Positions 56,901 through 60,000 of a stretch of DNA of 60,000 nucleotides are shown in pieces (the stretch's first letter is position 1; every line of letters begins with the position of its first letter). Origin of the DNA: Neocallimastix lanati (nom. inval.). Its lineage: Eukaryota > Neocallimastigomycota > Neocallimastigomycetes > Neocallimastigales > Neocallimastigaceae. A model generated the notes under the pieces. That model was not told the origin of the DNA and searched no databases. It worked only from the letters and a program-made list of their open reading frames with translations. The stretch covers positions 199,001-259,000 of the forward strand of contig JACVTC010000103.1 in NCBI GenBank assembly GCA_016946835.1. Direction: 5' to 3'. Both the position numbers and the translations under genes were made by a program.

Positions 56901-57048
56901 GATAAAACAAATATTTATAATTTGTTATATAATTATAATAATATTTTAATATATTTAAAATAATAATATAAATATATACCCGAGAAGGCCACCATGGATG
57001 TCCTCTAAGCTTTGTCCACACAATTTCACCTATTTTAAAGTCTGACAT
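53963..57048 (-). CDS. PWWP plus TFIIS N-terminal domain protein (LEDGF/Pdp3-like architecture)
   Basis: Seven exons on the minus strand (56980-57048, 55971-56065, 55535-55871, 55161-55338, 54688-54737, 54509-54586, 53963-54433) join in frame to 425 residues. Exons 1-3 build a PWWP domain: GEIVWTKLRGHPWWPSR, then VMFFGSRDYAWV and a helical end. PWWP domains read methylated histone H3 Lys36 together with DNA. A Glu-run and basic linker follow. Exons 5-7 build a TFIIS-N (LW) helical bundle: KTRAKIQKLLTADF, ADRIPMTVEILKDTKIGKVV, then KRATSLLVKWKSV. The C-terminal tail is long, acidic and Asn/Ser/Glu-rich. This pairing is known from LEDGF/HDGF2-type and related transcription-elongation factors. 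It is nuclear by inference. All junctions are GT-AG and the codon count closes exactly. Confidence 0.88.
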
Positions 57049-57985
57049 TTATCTAGTTAATCAATTTATATAAACCTTTTAAATATTAAAATGAAAGATT
57101 AGATTACACAAAATTCAAAATTCTTCATAAATTATTTTTAATTTATTACCACTTTAAATGCAATAAGTCTTTATTATAAAAAATAATAATAATAATAATA
57201 ATAAATTAAAATATATATATATCAAATAATTTTTATAAATAATTTTTATAATTTTCTACTACTTAATTTTAATTAAAACATAAAATATATTATAATAATT
57301 ATTTTGGAAAAACGTACTTTATATTTTAAATAATCAAAGATAATTTTTTTTTTTAATTTGTCAATTTTCATTTTATATTCTATTAATTAATGAATTATTA
57401 AATTAAATTATTATATATATACATTATACATTATAAAATTAATATTAGGTCCAACAAATTAATGTAATGTATTAAGCATCATATATTTTTACCTTTAATT
57501 ATTTAATTAAATATTAATTTTTATTATTATTGAACTTTGATTATTCATTATTATTTATTTTATATATTAACTGTTCATTCACCTAATAATAGTAATAATA
57601 TTTTAATTTCATTAATAATATAATAATAAGTATAGTATATATTTATTTATTTTGTTTTGTTTTATTTTATTTTACTTTTTTTTTTATATTAGTATTTTCA
57701 CGACTATTATAACGATATGAAATAAATGAAATTAATATAAAGGCTTATTTTTCAAATAATTAAATATTTATATTAACAACTAATTTTAATTCTAATAATG
57801 AGTTTTTTAATAATTTAAAATAATATATATATATATAAATTATATATTACATAATTTATATGATATATAATAATATTAATTAAGATGTTGAATTTGTGAT
57901 AAAGAATTTTTCTTATAATTTAAAATTCTCTAATAATAACCTTTTTTTTTCCTAACTGCGAGTTGTGAACTCGTTTTTTTTTTTT
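57049..57985. other. AT-rich spacer upstream of the PWWP gene
   Basis: No gene was seen. The promoter of the minus-strand PWWP gene should lie just to the right of 57048; no motif stands out. Confidence 0.55.
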
Positions 57986-58400
57986 TAGACCCGAGTTAAC
58001 GAGAAAGAAGGACGAGAGGATCTCCAGTCTCTCCCTTAAACATATCAAACTCTCATTGGATACCGTTTGGGCATTGACCCGGACCTCTCTCTAAGCAAAG
58101 TTAATATAAAAGACATTCTCTATACGAAAGGCTTCTTTTCAATTATCTCTTGAACTATCATAGTGGGAGGAATAACTACACTAATCTTCTCACAGAACAA
58201 GCTAACATTTACATAGTCTAATAACAGGAATATCTACCATGGTGAGAGAACATCCAACTTCATTTGTAGGGGAAAACACCCTAGGAGGATTAAAATTTCC
58301 TTATATAAACTTAAAAGGTAATCACTGGGTCGATCTAGAAACCTTAAGTGTGTTAGTTCTAAGTACTAACCACAAAAGACATACGATCATAGTATTTGTT
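57986..58400 (-). repeat. Dispersed repeat R1, copy 3 (longest, inverted)
   Basis: On the minus strand it reads GATCGACCCAGTGATTACC, then a GTGTAGTTATTCCTCC block, GAAAAGAAGCCTTTCG and TTAGAGAGAGGTCCGGGTCA. It ends GGAGATCCTCTCGTCC...GGGTCTAAAAAA, matching the end of copy 2. It is the most GC-rich patch of the right part of the window. A short open frame inside (58239-58427) shows no family resemblance. Confidence 0.6.
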
Positions 58401-58439
58401 ATAGTAGTCTTATTTATAAATACTTAATAAGTATTTTAA

Positions 58440-59678
58440 ATCATAAAAAAAAAAGTAAAATGTTAAATTACAGATAAAGAAGAACTGAATACAATAGAAT
58501 ATTAATATAAACCTATGAAAAATTTTAACATTTTATTATTTATGGAGTCTTGCATTATTAGTTTTGAAAATTTAAAAAAAAAAAAAAATTTATAAACCTA
58601 TTAAACTTTTTATAATTTATTATTGTTTATTAAAATTTTAAATTATTATAATTACACAGTCATTATTTTATTAATAACCATATGAATCTTGCAAAGTTAC
58701 ACAAGTTATATTTTCATAGTAACCTATTATTTTATTTAAAACAATAAAAATAGAAATATATAAATAATTTTTTGAAATATTTATTATACTTTATGTTATT
58801 AATTATTTTTTTTAATAATAATTTAGTATAATATATATTATTATATTTAAAATATAGCATTGTAACCATAGTAATTTTTATTTAAAAAACAAAACAATCA
58901 ATTATTAATTTTTTTATGACAAAAAAAAAGCATCCAAACATCGAACCTTTTGTTATATTTAAAAATAATTCTTTATCATAGTATATCTATACTTTTCACA
59001 AATTTTTTTTCATTAAGCATTAGAACAAATAAACATTGATTTATAGTTATTTAGTATTAAAGTTATGTTTACAATGCTTTAAATTAAATTCTTTTTTTTT
59101 TTTTTTTGTAGATTTTATTTTTTATTTTTATATTCTTTTTAATAATATTATTAAATTTTAAAAAATATATAAATATATAATAATAAACTGTTTTGACAAA
59201 TAGATATTTAGGTATCATAAACAAGTTAGGAAAGAAAATTAATTATTTAAAATAATATCTATTTTAATATTAAGTTTAATTATGATTTATTAGTAGTTTT
59301 TTCACATGTATCTTTTAAACATCATAAGGACCTTCGAAAATAAATATAATTAATATTATACCTTTTATTATTTTTTTAATTATTTTGTATTTTATCAATT
59401 TCAATTTTTTTTATAATATTGTTTGATAAAAGTAATTATTACTCTTTTAACATTATAACTTTTTTGTTAATTCAAACAAATAAAAGAATTCTCTAATACC
59501 TCAATACCTTAAAATATGCATACATAAAATATTCATTATTTGAAAACTCTATTATAATAAATTTTATAAAATTGTCATTAATTCTCAACAGATGATAATC
59601 TCTAATTTTGTAATCATTTTAATATAATTTTAAATATCATACTATCTTTATATAATTTTATGTTTTTTAAAAGTATTT

Positions 59679-59726
<48 letters not shown>

Positions 59727-59817
59727 TTTTATTATATATACTTTTTTATAATAAAATATATTAAAATAATTTATATAATAATAATTTAAATATATTATAT
59801 ATTATTTATTATTTATT
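58440..59817. other. AT-rich spacer
   Basis: No coding frame with recognisable content. A poly-A tract lies at about 59683-59724, shortly before the LTR at 59818. Confidence 0.55.
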
Positions 59818-60000
59818 ACCGTTAGAATATGTGAAATGTATAAAAAAAATAAGCTTCAAATGTATTGAAACATATTGTAATATAATCAATGTTTAAGCCA
59901 CAATATATTAATATAAAAGCATTTAATTTACAATAATTAAGTGCTAGTAACTCTTTATCATAAAATATATTAATAAAATTGACATAATTATAAACCATAA
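59818..60000 (+). mobile_element. LTR of family R2, running off the window
   Basis: Begins near CGTTAGAATATGTGAAATG and includes TTTAAGCCACAATATATTAA and CTAGTAACTCTTTATCATAA, the best-preserved version of this family here. It reaches the window end, so whether an internal region follows is unknown. Confidence 0.55.

Noticed and set aside
58239-58427. Plus-strand frame of 62 residues starting MVREHPTSF
   Set aside because: It lies in repeat R1 and is not recognisably shared by the other copies; no domain was recognised.

Overview
The window is nuclear DNA of a eukaryote, almost certainly an anaerobic gut fungus (Neocallimastigomycota; genus not resolved). It is extremely AT-rich, with long A/T homopolymers, AAT/ATT and TTTTA arrays, Asn- and Lys-rich proteins and short AT-rich spliceosomal introns. 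Two secreted proteins carry the Cys/Trp/Gly fungal dockerin (CBM10-like) that attaches enzymes to the fungal cellulosome.

Layout. 1-3383: AT-rich spacer with one LTR scrap. 3384-4841 (-): GH10 xylanase-type enzyme with N-terminal dockerin. 4842-6761: spacer, an LTR remnant and an ATT microsatellite. 6762-13199 (+) and 13242-19601 (-): two full-length Ty1/copia retrotransposons, convergent, in one microsatellite, each with identical LTRs and an ATTAT target duplication. 19.6-26.9 kb: retroelement graveyard (decayed copia, nested decayed Ty3/gypsy, LTR relics). 27-32 kb: tandem duplication, a 48-bp perfect inverted repeat, and an eight-exon beta-helix protein gene that is broken or incomplete. 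34043-36871 (+): three-exon CotH-kinase-like protein with two dockerins. 37763-41146 (+): ankyrin protein. 41.3-43.7 kb: large microsatellite/minisatellite block. 44389-46671 (-): F-box plus ankyrin-like protein. 47777-48660 (-): four-exon low-molecular-weight protein tyrosine phosphatase. 49.2-50.8 kb: decayed LTR element. 51808-53334 (+): PEHE-domain (MSL1-like) protein. 53963-57048 (-): seven-exon PWWP plus TFIIS-N protein. 57.9-60 kb: dispersed-repeat copy, spacer and an LTR running off the window.

How genes relate. GH10 and CotH are predicted extracellular dockerin proteins for the same plant-fibre-degrading complex. The PEHE and PWWP/TFIIS-N genes are convergent neighbours, both of chromatin/transcription type. 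The ankyrin genes look like members of an expanded repeat-protein family. There is no operon structure; genes are separated by AT-rich spacers. Exon models were built by hand from GT-AG sites, reading phase and family resemblance. All listed multi-exon genes close in frame except the beta-helix gene, which has one frameshift and no visible 3' end.
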